From assembly GCA_002398365.1 (NCBI GenBank), contig DGYK01000016.1, forward strand, positions 17,670 to 45,078: 27,409 nucleotides of DNA. The letters are read 5' to 3'. The notes under the pieces are model-generated. The model was given only the letters and a program-made list of their open reading frames with translations. It searched no databases and was not told the DNA's origin. Origin of the DNA: Flammeovirgaceae bacterium UBA5008 (GTDB lineage Bacteria > Bacteroidota > Bacteroidia > Cytophagales > Cyclobacteriaceae). Each line of letters starts with the position of its first letter. Position 1 is the stretch's first letter. Shown here in pieces: positions 1-7,556 of the stretch. The position numbers and the translations under genes were made by a program.

Positions 1-2409
1 TACAGCTGATATCTTGTAACAACCGGCATAAGAGGGCAAATTTTTGTGTTCAAATTCTGTTCCTGTTACAAGTTCAGGTAACACTAATTTCTTGAATTCA
101 TCTCCGACCTTAGCTGCAAAATAAATATTATAGTGGTGTATGTCTAATTTACATTGTGTTTCAGGTTCATCCCAAAAAAGTCGGTTAGAGTATGTTTTAG
201 AATCTGTACAAGTTGCAACTGTGCAATCAGTACCCTTTAAGCTGACAGAAAATTTAGGTTTGCATGGTTTGACCTTGTCATCGGGTTGCGCGCACAAGAT
301 TTGAGAAAAGTTTCTAAGCTCATTGGGAATGGCCGGGTTTGGATTTCCGTAACTTCCCACTGTTTCCACACGATAACAATACACTTTGCTATTATCCAGA
401 CCGGTATCATTATAAACGAAACCTTGCCCAGGATTTACTTCTGCAATTTGCACTAAAGGATCTCCTTCTAATCCGCGATAGATGACGTGCTTCATTCCTG
501 ACACACTGTTAGACCATGGGACAATTGCAGCCCACCGTAATTCTAACTCCTGAAACTTTGAAGTGATCTCCAACCGAACAGTAGATGCCGTAGCGGAATA
601 GTCCAACTGATTATCATTTTGATCAAACGCAAGAATTCTGTAATTGTAAATTTTATCTCTTGAATTCATTCCTTGATCTGTATAAGTAGTTCCTAGCTGC
701 TTGCCAATCGAAACCTTTTGAAGATTGATATCCCCTGAAAAGCCATCTGCACGAAACACTTCGTACTTATAAGGAGGAGGAAATTGCACTGGATTTAACT
801 CTAATGGAGGAACCCATTTAACCAATATTTCACCGTTGCTTTCTCCTGTTTTTTCGATGGAAACATTGGTAATGATGGATCGATCCAAATCAAAAGGAGG
901 CACACAAACCTCATCCGAAACAATGCTCTTCCCTCCTTTCGGGCCAGGAAAGATGGCTACCAATCGATAACAATATCTGGCTCCCGAAGCTAACTTCTCG
1001 TCTTTATACGTAGTGGTGCCTACCGGCAATGTTGCAATTTTGGAATATCCAAATTCATTTGGCATCCCAGTTACGCATGGGCCAGGCGTTCCTGCGAAAC
1101 TATCTACTCGCCTCCACACTTCCATCGATTCGGCAGAAGCTGCGCATACATACGGTTGCCAAGTAACGGTAGCCGAGCGTGTGGGGACATCCAACGTAGC
1201 AGTATTAATGATTGGTTTGGGTGCTATTACGGTAATGCGCCACGTCTTAAACTGTACTAAAGAAGGGCCTTGTGTTGATTTATCACTCACCTTAAATACA
1301 ACCTGATAAGGTTGATCTTTTACATGAACACAGTTGGTGTTCCAGGTGAATTGCATGGTTGCGGGGCGTATAGCTGTAAAGGCGGGTGGATCTGGGGTAA
1401 CCGTTGCAAGTGGTGGAAAAATAGCATCTGATTCAAAAACTTCCGAGTAAGCTTCAATCTTTAAAAGGTCGACCACATCCGGATCGTCTGCAAAAATTGT
1501 TTCATTGATAATGGTCCCTGCCTCCACACACACATCCTGTGGAACAGTAAGCTCCGGTCGCTGATTCAAACAATCTTCAATGATGATCTGCATATCGCGG
1601 GTCACATATCCAATTTGTTTCCACTCATCGCCAATCTTTCGCCATTGATAGATTCGAAATGCAATGTTGTATTCCCCTGGAGCACCGGGCGCATTCCATA
1701 TTATCGTACCAGTAATTGGATCAATGTTAAATGTGGGTGGCCCGTCTTGCGTCTCGTTTGCTTTGGAATAATCTATACCGATTCGATCATAAAACTCCTT
1801 TACGTTTGGATCTCGGTAATCGCCTACTACAATTCCTTTATCTTGCTTGGGCACCGTGAATTCGTATGATAGGCTATCTCCATCCGGATCATAAGCGCCC
1901 GGATTATGGTACCAAGCACCTCCAGTGCATCCTTTGTCAATTGGCGGCACCAATAATCGTGGCGAGTTATCACAACCAATGAATGGGTCAATATAAATCA
2001 CGGTCTCTAAAAAAAAGGGCGTATTCACTGACCCTGATATGTTGAGTATGTTAGCATTTCGATTACGTTCCCAGTAGGTAATAGTATATCTTCCCGGCCC
2101 AGGGAAAGTATGAGTAGTATCAAATCGCACATAACCGATTCCCTCTCCCAACTCAGGCCGAATGGTATTTTCGATACGAGGCGTAATGATTGAAACTCCA
2201 TCGCCAAATTTTAAGGTACCTCCCTCAAATCTTACTTGAGAACCTGTATTGGTGTAAGCGGTAATGGTGATTCGAAAGGTTAGGCCGTTGCAACTTTCTC
2301 TTACCACCGTAATCTCTCCTGCACGTAAATGCGTTGCATTCGCTTGAAAAAAGCCACCTAAAAGAAGTGAACATCCAATCAGAATAAGTATTCTTAATTT
2401 CTTCATCAT
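1..2409 (-). CDS. Giant secreted Fn3-repeat protein of the gliding/T9SS type, N-terminal part only
   Basis: An open frame of 803 codons runs from ATG at 2409 to the left edge with no stop, so the C-terminus is missing. Two Met codons are adjacent (2409, 2406). Residues 1-25 form a signal peptide ending near QANA. The mature protein begins with THLRAGEI, a motif I recall from Bacteroidota proteins that end in a gliding-motility/type IX sorting domain. After about 110 residues of this N-terminal domain come cadherin/PKD-like stretches (for example AYDPDGDSLSYEF) and about four fibronectin type III-like units from roughly residue 420 onward. Many Cys suggest disulfides outside the cell. The family is expected at the cell surface as an adhesin or scaffold; no enzymatic motif is visible. 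A sorting domain beyond the edge is inferred, not seen. Confidence 0.85.
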   Translation of the reverse strand, partial: MMKKLRILILIGCSLLLGGFFQANATHLRAGEITVVRESCNGLTFRITITAYTNTGSQVRFEGGTLKFGDGVSIITPRIENTIRPELGEGIGYVRFDTTHTFPGPGRYTITYWERNRNANILNISGSVNTPFFLETVIYIDPFIGCDNSPRLLVPPIDKGCTGGAWYHNPGAYDPDGDSLSYEFTVPKQDKGIVVGDYRDPNVKEFYDRIGIDYSKANETQDGPPTFNIDPITGTIIWNAPGAPGEYNIAFRIYQWRKIGDEWKQIGYVTRDMQIIIEDCLNQRPELTVPQDVCVEAGTIINETIFADDPDVVDLLKIEAYSEVFESDAIFPPLATVTPDPPAFTAIRPATMQFTWNTNCVHVKDQPYQVVFKVSDKSTQGPSLVQFKTWRITVIAPKPIINTATLDVPTRSATVTWQPYVCAASAESMEVWRRVDSFAGTPGPCVTGMPNEFGYSKIATLPVGTTTYKDEKLASGARYCYRLVAIFPGPKGGKSIVSDEVCVPPFDLDRSIITNVSIEKTGESNGEILVKWVPPLELNPVQFPPPYKYEVFRADGFSGDINLQKVSIGKQLGTTYTDQGMNSRDKIYNYRILAFDQNDNQLDYSATASTVRLEITSKFQELELRWAAIVPWSNSVSGMKHVIYRGLEGDPLVQIAEVNPGQGFVYNDTGLDNSKVYCYRVETVGSYGNPNPAIPNELRNFSQILCAQPDDKVKPCKPKFSVSLKGTDCTVATCTDSKTYSNRLFWDEPETQCKLDIHHYNIYFAAKVGDEFKKLVLPELVTGTEFEHKNLPSYAGCYKISAV

Positions 2410-2418
2410 GTGTAATCT

Positions 2419-2446
2419 CAAAAGTACAACAATACCAACGATCAAA
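2419..2446 (-). promoter_or_regulatory. Bacteroidota-type promoter for the giant secreted protein
   Basis: On the minus strand a perfect -7 box TACTTTTG spans 2426-2419. A TTTG lies upstream at 2446-2443, with a 16-nt spacer, shorter than the usual 18-20. The predicted transcript start is about 2414-2416, leaving only a few bases before the ATG at 2409. Confidence 0.5.
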
Positions 2447-2542
2447 AAGTTAATTCATTTGCAATTCCTACCACTCCATTCGACTATAAACGCTTAAATC
2501 ATTGAATTATTCAATAAAAGACTCATTTTTATAAATCTATAG

Positions 2543-2550
2543 TAACTTTG
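2543..2550 (+). promoter_or_regulatory. -7 promoter box of the small hypothetical gene
   Basis: TAACTTTG matches TAnnTTTG exactly. No clear -33 TTTG is present 18-20 nt upstream. The expected transcript start is 2553-2557, at or next to the ATG at 2557, so the mRNA would be leaderless or nearly so. The in-frame TTG at 2548 is part of this box and is therefore an unlikely start codon. Confidence 0.5.
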
Positions 2551-2556
2551 AATCGC

Positions 2557-2796
2557 ATGCGTGTCGTTGGCGAAATACCCCATCCGGAAATAAAGATAAC
2601 CATCTTTCATTGGAACAACCGTTTTTTACTAAAGCTCGAATGGGGACCGTTTGAGCAAACTTACAAAGTAGATGAATACGAATTTAGCTCGGATGAAGAG
2701 GTAAAAACAATTTTAACGGATGAATTTCTAAATGAGGCTGGCACCCGATTCCAAGAAATGGCCAAAAGCCTGCAAAAAGCAACTCAATTCCCTTAA
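2557..2796 (+). CDS. Small conserved-looking hypothetical protein
   Basis: This is a 79-aa acidic cytoplasmic protein with no signal peptide and no membrane segment. It begins MRVVGEIPHPE and has a compact alternating pattern (KITIFHWNNRFLLKLEWG, then an acidic EYEFSSDEE stretch and a helical C-terminus), suggesting a small alpha/beta fold. I do not recognise a named domain. I chose ATG at 2557 over the in-frame TTG at 2548 because the TTG lies inside the -7 box. It stands 53 nt before the acyltransferase gene, which has its own promoter, so it may be a separate transcription unit. Function unknown. Confidence 0.7.
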   Translation: MRVVGEIPHPEIKITIFHWNNRFLLKLEWGPFEQTYKVDEYEFSSDEEVKTILTDEFLNEAGTRFQEMAKSLQKATQFP

Positions 2797-2798
2797 AG

Positions 2799-2829
2799 TT
2801 TGCGAATGAAGGTGGAGGAATTAACTTTG
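2799..2829 (+). promoter_or_regulatory. Near-ideal Bacteroidota promoter for acyltransferase-gpsA
   Basis: TTTG at 2799-2802, a 19-nt spacer and TAACTTTG at 2822-2829 fit the -33/-7 consensus of the primary sigma factor of this phylum. The transcript should start near 2833, about 17 nt before the ATG at 2850. Confidence 0.75.
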
Positions 2830-2849
2830 ATGTCCTTTCTCAATAGTTG

Positions 2850-4538
2850 ATGGAAATCTTAGAAGAAAAGAAAAACAAAAACAAGCCATACAAGCCCATT
2901 TTGGATGGTATCCCCGATTGGCCGGTTTATCAACTGAGCAAAAATCGTAAAGAGTTCATTGCTGAGGTAACTGAAAAATCCATCAGCCGAATCAAAGAAT
3001 TAAGGCCTCAACTTAAGCAACTGGTCGATGACTTGCAGGCAACCGTTTATCGGGAACAGAACCGAATTAAGCGGAATCGCTGGCGGGTAGACCCCAAGGA
3101 TGATCCCAAATTCTGGGCTACCATTAAAAATGAATTAGTCGACCTTAGCACTAAAAAAGAAGACGAAGTCAGTGTAGCCGTAGATGCCATTTTATATAAA
3201 ATTGTGCATCGCTATGCTTCTGAGATTGCCGGTAATTTTAAGGCTTCTTCGTATCGTTTGGCTCGCGAAGTAATTAAATTTGGATTTCTGAGGCTTCTCA
3301 ACGGCACTCGGATCAAAAAATTTGGTGCCTTCTTCCGCAACCGGTATACCCTTCGCGATAAAATTCATATCGTAGGTAAGGTGAAAATGATTCGTAAATT
3401 GGCCAAACAAGGCACCGTTGTGATGGTGCCCACCCACTTCAGCAATCTGGATTCCATTTTGATCGGTTGGGTTATTCACTCCATGGGATTACCGGCTTTC
3501 ATTTACGGTGCGGGTCTCAACCTGTTCAACATTAAAATCATCGCCTACTTCATGAATAGTTTGGGCGCTTATAAGGTAGATCGTAGAAAGAAAAATCTGC
3601 CCTATCTCGAAACGCTTAAAATGTATTCGAATCTGGCTATCCAAAAAGGTGCACACAGTTTGTTTTTCCCGGGTGGCACGCGCTCGCGTTCAGGCCTAAT
3701 TGAAAAGCAACTGAAGCTTGGCTTGCTCAGCACGGCTATTGAAGCGCAGCGAAGTCTTTACATGGCAGAAGGTGAGCCAAAAAAAATATTTGTGGTGCCT
3801 GTTACCCTCAACTACCACTGTGTGCTGGAAGCACCTGAGATGATTGAAGATTATCTTCAAGTAAAAGGCCAAGACCGCTACTTTCCCGAGCAGGACAAAT
3901 ACGGCAGTTTCCAACTCATCAAGTTCCTCTTTAAATTCTTTACGAACCCATCCAGTATTTCCGTTTCAATCGGCCCTGGTTTGGACGTGATGGGAAACTA
4001 TGTAGATGAAAATGGAAATAGCCTCGATGCGCAAGGCAGAATCATCAACACACGCGATTATTTCATTTCGAATGGCGATATCAATGTTGATCGTCAGCGC
4101 GAAGATGAATATACACGCATGCTCAGTCAGCGCATCGTTACGGAATATCATAAAATCAACCGGGTTTTTGCTAGCCATCTGGTAGCTTTCATTGCTTTCG
4201 AAATCTGGCAAAAGAAACACCCGAGCCTGGATTTATTCAGTCTTCTTCGGATTCCGGAAGAAGATCTGGAAATTGATTATGCCGAATTTAAAGAAGTTTT
4301 CAAGCGCGTGCGCAAACAAATCTTCTTAATGAAAGAACAAGGAAAAATCAATTTTGCAACACACTTAAAAGGAAAGTCAGACGGAGCCATTCAGCGCGGA
4401 TTAGAGAACGTGGGTGTATTCCATCTCAATCGTCCCTTATTGAAGAACAAAAAAGGAAACATCATTACCAAAGATTTATCGTTGCTCTACTATTATCACA
4501 ATCGCTTAGTAGGTTATGATTTGGAGCAATTTATTTAG
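2850..4538 (+). CDS. PlsB/PlsC-type glycerolipid acyltransferase
   Basis: This 562-aa protein is a lysophospholipid/glycerol-phosphate acyltransferase. The HX4D catalytic motif is His196 to Asp201 (PTHFSNLD), and the substrate-binding motif FFPGGTRSR is at 272-280. The stretch between them (AGLNLFN, then LGAYKVDRR) resembles PlsB-type glycerol-3-phosphate acyltransferases more than short PlsC enzymes, and the length also exceeds the 240-280 aa of PlsC. About 180 residues precede the catalytic domain and about 200 follow it; I see no clear membrane span. gpsA starts 15 nt downstream, so the pair would make glycerol-3-phosphate and acylate it. ATG at 2850 is preferred to the adjacent TTG at 2847. 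The acyl donor (acyl-ACP or acyl-CoA) and acylation position cannot be told from sequence. Confidence 0.85.
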   Translation: MEILEEKKNKNKPYKPILDGIPDWPVYQLSKNRKEFIAEVTEKSISRIKELRPQLKQLVDDLQATVYREQNRIKRNRWRVDPKDDPKFWATIKNELVDLSTKKEDEVSVAVDAILYKIVHRYASEIAGNFKASSYRLAREVIKFGFLRLLNGTRIKKFGAFFRNRYTLRDKIHIVGKVKMIRKLAKQGTVVMVPTHFSNLDSILIGWVIHSMGLPAFIYGAGLNLFNIKIIAYFMNSLGAYKVDRRKKNLPYLETLKMYSNLAIQKGAHSLFFPGGTRSRSGLIEKQLKLGLLSTAIEAQRSLYMAEGEPKKIFVVPVTLNYHCVLEAPEMIEDYLQVKGQDRYFPEQDKYGSFQLIKFLFKFFTNPSSISVSIGPGLDVMGNYVDENGNSLDAQGRIINTRDYFISNGDINVDRQREDEYTRMLSQRIVTEYHKINRVFASHLVAFIAFEIWQKKHPSLDLFSLLRIPEEDLEIDYAEFKEVFKRVRKQIFLMKEQGKINFATHLKGKSDGAIQRGLENVGVFHLNRPLLKNKKGNIITKDLSLLYYYHNRLVGYDLEQFI

Positions 4539-4553
4539 CCACTAAACCTTGGT

Positions 4554-5624
4554 ATGTCTTTCACCGATCGACTTCTAAAATCAACTGACGAAAAGCCCGT
4601 AGGCGTGATCGGTGCCGGCAATTTCGGAACAGTGATCGCCAACATACTAGCTTTGAACCGGCCGGTTTTACTGTATGCGCGCGATGGTGAGGCCGTGAAA
4701 CAAATCAACGCAAAGAGAACGAACCGGGGACATGCTATTCATGAAAATGTGACTGCTGTGAACGATCTGGCAGTAATCGCGAGATCCTGCGAAATCATTT
4801 TCCCCATGGTGCCCTCTGCTCACTTCCGGCAGATGATGAAAAATCTGTCTCCGCATCTTCAGCCATACCACATTTTAATTCACGGCACAAAAGGCTTTGA
4901 CATCCAACTGCCCGAAGGTGAAACCATTGAAAGTGTACGCACGCTGAATCGTAAACAGGTGAAGACGATGAGCGAAGTGATTCGAGAAGAGAGTGTGGTG
5001 GTGCGCATTGGCTGTCTGGCAGGCCCTAATCTGGCCAAAGAACTTTCACAGCGACAGCCGGCCGCCACAGTTATTGCGAGTCGGTTTGATGAAGTGATCC
5101 AAATTGGTAAAAAACTTCTCCGCAACGACCGATTTCAGGTATATGAAAACAAAGACATTGTCGGAGTAGAAATTGCTGGAGTACTCAAAAATATAATTGC
5201 AATTGCTTCCGGAGCTTTGAATGGATTAGGCTACGGAGAGAATGCCCGGGGGTTGTTGGTGAGTCGTGGGGCGGTAGAAATGGTGTATTTGGGTCGTGCC
5301 CTTGGCGGGGATGTGAAAGCGTTTTTAGGAGTAGCTGGAATTGGCGACTTGGTAACTACTTGCAACAGTCCGATGAGTCGAAATTTCACAGTTGGCTATC
5401 GGCTAGCCAAAGGTGAAACCCTTGAAAACATTCTGGCCGACATGGAAGAAATTGCCGAAGGAGTTAATACCGTGCGCATTGCAAAAAAGTGTGCTGATTT
5501 TTATAAGATCAGAGCCCTGATTACCGACCGACTTTATAAAGTTTTGTTCGAGGGGATGACAGTTGAAGAGGCGCTTGAGTTTTTAATGCGCTTTCCGCTT
5601 AGCGCGGATATCGATTTTATTTAA
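4554..5624 (+). CDS. gpsA: Glycerol-3-phosphate dehydrogenase [NAD(P)+]
   Basis: This is a 356-aa GpsA, slightly longer than the usual 330-345 aa. It reduces dihydroxyacetone phosphate to sn-glycerol-3-phosphate, the backbone for phospholipids, in the cytoplasm. The Rossmann motif GVIGAGNFG is at about 17-25. GPNLAKEL and GVEIAGVLKNIIAIASG (with the catalytic Lys of the family) mark the active site, and GLGYGENARG with GIGDLVTTC are typical C-domain signatures. It is the second gene of a likely operon behind the acyltransferase. Its stop lies 8 bp inside the convergent HIT gene, and no terminator separates them. Confidence 0.96.
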   Translation: MSFTDRLLKSTDEKPVGVIGAGNFGTVIANILALNRPVLLYARDGEAVKQINAKRTNRGHAIHENVTAVNDLAVIARSCEIIFPMVPSAHFRQMMKNLSPHLQPYHILIHGTKGFDIQLPEGETIESVRTLNRKQVKTMSEVIREESVVVRIGCLAGPNLAKELSQRQPAATVIASRFDEVIQIGKKLLRNDRFQVYENKDIVGVEIAGVLKNIIAIASGALNGLGYGENARGLLVSRGAVEMVYLGRALGGDVKAFLGVAGIGDLVTTCNSPMSRNFTVGYRLAKGETLENILADMEEIAEGVNTVRIAKKCADFYKIRALITDRLYKVLFEGMTVEEALEFLMRFPLSADIDFI

Positions 5625-6012
5625 ATGCAGCTTTGATTTTTTCGGCAATTGCCACAAACTCTTCCTTCGATAGTGTGAGTTTCGGATTGGCAAAATTAAT
5701 ATCGCTGGTAGTATTAATCGGAACGAGATGAATGTGGGCATGAGGCACTTCAAATCCGATGACCGTTACTCCTACCCGTTTACAATTCATAGCCGATTGA
5801 ATGGCTTTGGCTACTCGCTGGGCAAAAAGTGTAAGGTGTGTAAGCTCGCCTTCGGTTAAATCAAAAAGATAATCTTCTTCTAGCTTCGGAACCACCAACG
5901 TATGGCCTTTCATCAGTGGATTGATATCCAAAAATGCGTAGCAATGTTCATCCTCGGCAATAAAATACGATGGAATTTCGCGTTGAATGATACGACTAAA
6001 AATGCTGGCCAT
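5617..6012 (-). CDS. HIT-family nucleotide hydrolase/transferase
   Basis: This 131-aa protein belongs to the histidine triad superfamily, HINT-like branch. The triad HAHIHLVP places His91, His93 and His95 in order, with His93 as the expected nucleophile that takes the nucleotidyl group from the alpha-phosphate. The N-terminal SIFSRIIQREIP and the GHTLVVPK strand are characteristic. Members hydrolyse purine nucleoside phosphoramidates or AMP-lysine; the physiological substrate is usually unknown. It starts 12 nt after the greA stop and is probably cotranscribed with greA. The 3' end overlaps gpsA tail-to-tail by 8 bp. Confidence 0.93.
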   Translation of the reverse strand: MASIFSRIIQREIPSYFIAEDEHCYAFLDINPLMKGHTLVVPKLEEDYLFDLTEGELTHLTLFAQRVAKAIQSAMNCKRVGVTVIGFEVPHAHIHLVPINTTSDINFANPKLTLSKEEFVAIAEKIKAAFK

Positions 6013-6024
6013 GGAAACGCTCGC

Positions 6025-6501
6025 TTAGGCTTCTATCTTTATGATTTCAAACTCCATTTCACCGGCAGGTGTTTTAATCTTTGCGCTATCACCCATTTTC
6101 TTTCCCAACAAACCTTTTCCAATAGGAGATTGAGTAGAAATCTTACCCGCCTTTAAATCAGCCTCTTCTTCTGACACTAACATATAAGTCATCGAGGCGG
6201 CATTCTTTTTGTTCTTGATCGTCACTTTTGACAAAATTGAAACCACCGAAGTATCAATTTTTGATTCATCGATGAGGCGTGCATTTCCTACCAGTTCTTC
6301 CAGTTTAGCAATTTTAGCTTCCAAGTGCCCTTGTGCATCTTTGGCAGCATCATATTCCGCATTTTCGCTAAGGTCGCCTTTGTCGCGTGCCTCTGCAATT
6401 TGTTTCGCAATATCCGAACGGCCCTTGGTTTTGAGGTTGGCTAATTCGTTGGTCAATTTATCCAAACCTTCTTTTGTGTAATATGAAATTTGCTTTGCCA
6501 T
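6025..6501 (-). CDS. greA: Transcription elongation factor GreA
   Basis: A 158-aa GreA of normal length. It enters the secondary channel of backtracked RNA polymerase and stimulates cleavage of the extruded RNA 3' end. The N-terminal coiled coil spans about 10-75 and carries the tip motif GDLSENAEY, with acidic residues Asp43 and Glu46 that hold the catalytic magnesium. The C-terminal FKBP-like domain holds the usual SPIGKGLLGKK. I chose ATG at 6501 (MAKQISYYTKEG); the frame stays open for 13 more codons upstream but these overlap a hairpin and have no GreA similarity. A promoter at 6573-6602 and a terminator-like hairpin at 6526-6568 precede it. Confidence 0.96.
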   Translation of the reverse strand: MAKQISYYTKEGLDKLTNELANLKTKGRSDIAKQIAEARDKGDLSENAEYDAAKDAQGHLEAKIAKLEELVGNARLIDESKIDTSVVSILSKVTIKNKKNAASMTYMLVSEEEADLKAGKISTQSPIGKGLLGKKMGDSAKIKTPAGEMEFEIIKIEA

Positions 6502-6525
6502 TTTAGTATTGCTTATGCTACCATT

Positions 6526-6568
6526 TAAAAAAGAAAACAACGGCCACCCATTTCGTGCGGCCGTTGTT
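6526..6568 (-). terminator. Terminator-like hairpin between the pentapeptide gene and greA, inside the greA leader
   Basis: On the minus strand AACAACGGCC (6568-6559) pairs perfectly with GGCCGTTGTT (6545-6536) around a 13-nt loop and is followed by TTCTTTTTT. It would end the pentapeptide-gene transcript. It also lies just downstream of the promoter at 6573-6602, so it would be the first structure in the greA mRNA. Confidence 0.85.
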
Positions 6569-6572
6569 GATA

Positions 6573-6602
6573 CAAAAGTAATTTATATTTCTTGAATACA
6601 AA
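6573..6602 (-). promoter_or_regulatory. greA: Strong Bacteroidota promoter for greA
   Basis: On the minus strand TTTG (6602-6599), an 18-nt A/T-rich spacer and TACTTTTG (6580-6573) match the consensus. The start of transcription is expected at about 6567-6570, at the base of the following hairpin and about 67 nt before the greA ATG. Confidence 0.7.
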
Positions 6603-6607
6603 ACAAT

Positions 6608-7453
6608 TCAGGCACCTACCAATTCCGGAATACTGGATTTGATTTGCTCTAATAATTCATCATCGAAAAGAGCAAGGTACAGTGTTTTGGCTTTGGCGAG
6701 TTGTTCGATCGTTAAACCTTTGGCACCACGCAAATCTGCTTTGTATAAACTAGCATTTTCAAAATCGGCACCCATTAGATAACTATTCCGCAAATTCGAT
6801 TCCATCAAAAATGCATTCTTGAAATTTGTTTTGATTAGGAAGGCGCCTTCAAACTGAGTTTTAATCAGAAACGCATCTTTAAAATTAGCGCCACTGGCAT
6901 ATGCTCCCTTTAAGTTCGCCTGATTCAAGTTTGAATTCTCTAGATTCGTTTGATTCAGTCGCGTATTCTCTAAATTGGTTTCAATCAAAGTAGAGTTTGA
7001 AAGATTAGATGAATTAAGATTGGATGCTTTCAGATTAACGTAATTCAAATTGGTGCGTACCAGATGGCAATTCACCAGATTAATTTCATAAATTTTATGA
7101 CGGTTTAATCGTTTAATGTTACCCACTGTTCGGAATGCCGCTTCATCCGATTCCCACAAACGAAAATCGTCAATCTCATCTTTATACGTGCGAATGCGTT
7201 GACGAATTTCACCATTCTGATTTAACCAATACAATAAAATACCGATGACGGCAATGTCAAAAATCATTCCATGCGCTTCGGCCAACACCTGCATCCAAAA
7301 GCTTCTGAAATCTGAAATATAGAAAGGGAGACTAAGGCCAATCACAACCACTGCAACAATGACCAGCACGATAGAACTCGTGAGAAGTGGTTTTTCAACT
7401 ACTTCATCAAATTTGTTTGAAAATTTTGCTTTTAATTTTTGAATTCTTGACAT
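6608..7453 (-). CDS. Two-span membrane protein with C-terminal pentapeptide repeats
   Basis: A 281-aa protein. Residues about 23-46 and 62-78 are hydrophobic membrane spans. A basic-acidic linker follows, and from about residue 125 to 245 pentapeptide repeats of the A(D/N)LxX type (for example SNLNSSNLSNSTLIETNLENTRL, read as five-residue steps) predict a right-handed quadrilateral beta-helix on the cytoplasmic side. The later repeats carry the bulky pattern FLIKT/FLMES instead of the plain consensus. A short helical tail closes the protein. Pentapeptide proteins include gyrase mimics and scaffolds, but nothing here decides the role. It has its own -7 box at 7486-7493 and a terminator after it. 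Confidence 0.85.
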   Translation of the reverse strand: MSRIQKLKAKFSNKFDEVVEKPLLTSSIVLVIVAVVVIGLSLPFYISDFRSFWMQVLAEAHGMIFDIAVIGILLYWLNQNGEIRQRIRTYKDEIDDFRLWESDEAAFRTVGNIKRLNRHKIYEINLVNCHLVRTNLNYVNLKASNLNSSNLSNSTLIETNLENTRLNQTNLENSNLNQANLKGAYASGANFKDAFLIKTQFEGAFLIKTNFKNAFLMESNLRNSYLMGADFENASLYKADLRGAKGLTIEQLAKAKTLYLALFDDELLEQIKSSIPELVGA

Positions 7454-7485
7454 GGTCCAAACAAATGCTCGAGGTGCTTACTGAT

Positions 7486-7493
7486 CAAAGGTA
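7486..7493 (-). promoter_or_regulatory. -7 promoter box of the pentapeptide gene
   Basis: TACCTTTG on the minus strand (7493-7486) matches TAnnTTTG. No convincing TTTG is seen 18-20 nt upstream. The box leaves a leader of about 30 nt before the ATG at 7453. Confidence 0.45.
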
Positions 7494-7556
7494 AGGTTAA
7501 CAAATAAAATAGTGCCTTTCATTTTAATAGGAAACTTACATCATTTTATGCTGCTT

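Noticed and set aside
1013..1869. Plus-strand open frames at 1013-1306 and 1615-1869
   Set aside because: Both lie opposite the long secreted protein, which has a signal peptide, repeated domains and an unbroken frame of 803 codons; the plus-strand frames show no family features.
2404..2409. Lipobox-like LIGC near residue 10-13 of the giant secreted protein
   Set aside because: The hydrophobic stretch before Cys13 is too short and the hydrophobic part continues well past it to a normal signal-peptidase I site near residue 25.
2548..2550. TTG as start of the small hypothetical gene; likewise TTG at 2847 and at 19280
   Set aside because: Each is a few codons before an in-frame ATG; the first is part of a -7 box, and the others add nothing that resembles the families.
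6502..6540. N-terminal extension of GreA up to 6540
   Set aside because: These codons overlap the hairpin and U-tract, and GreA proteins begin at the MAKQISYYT-like position.
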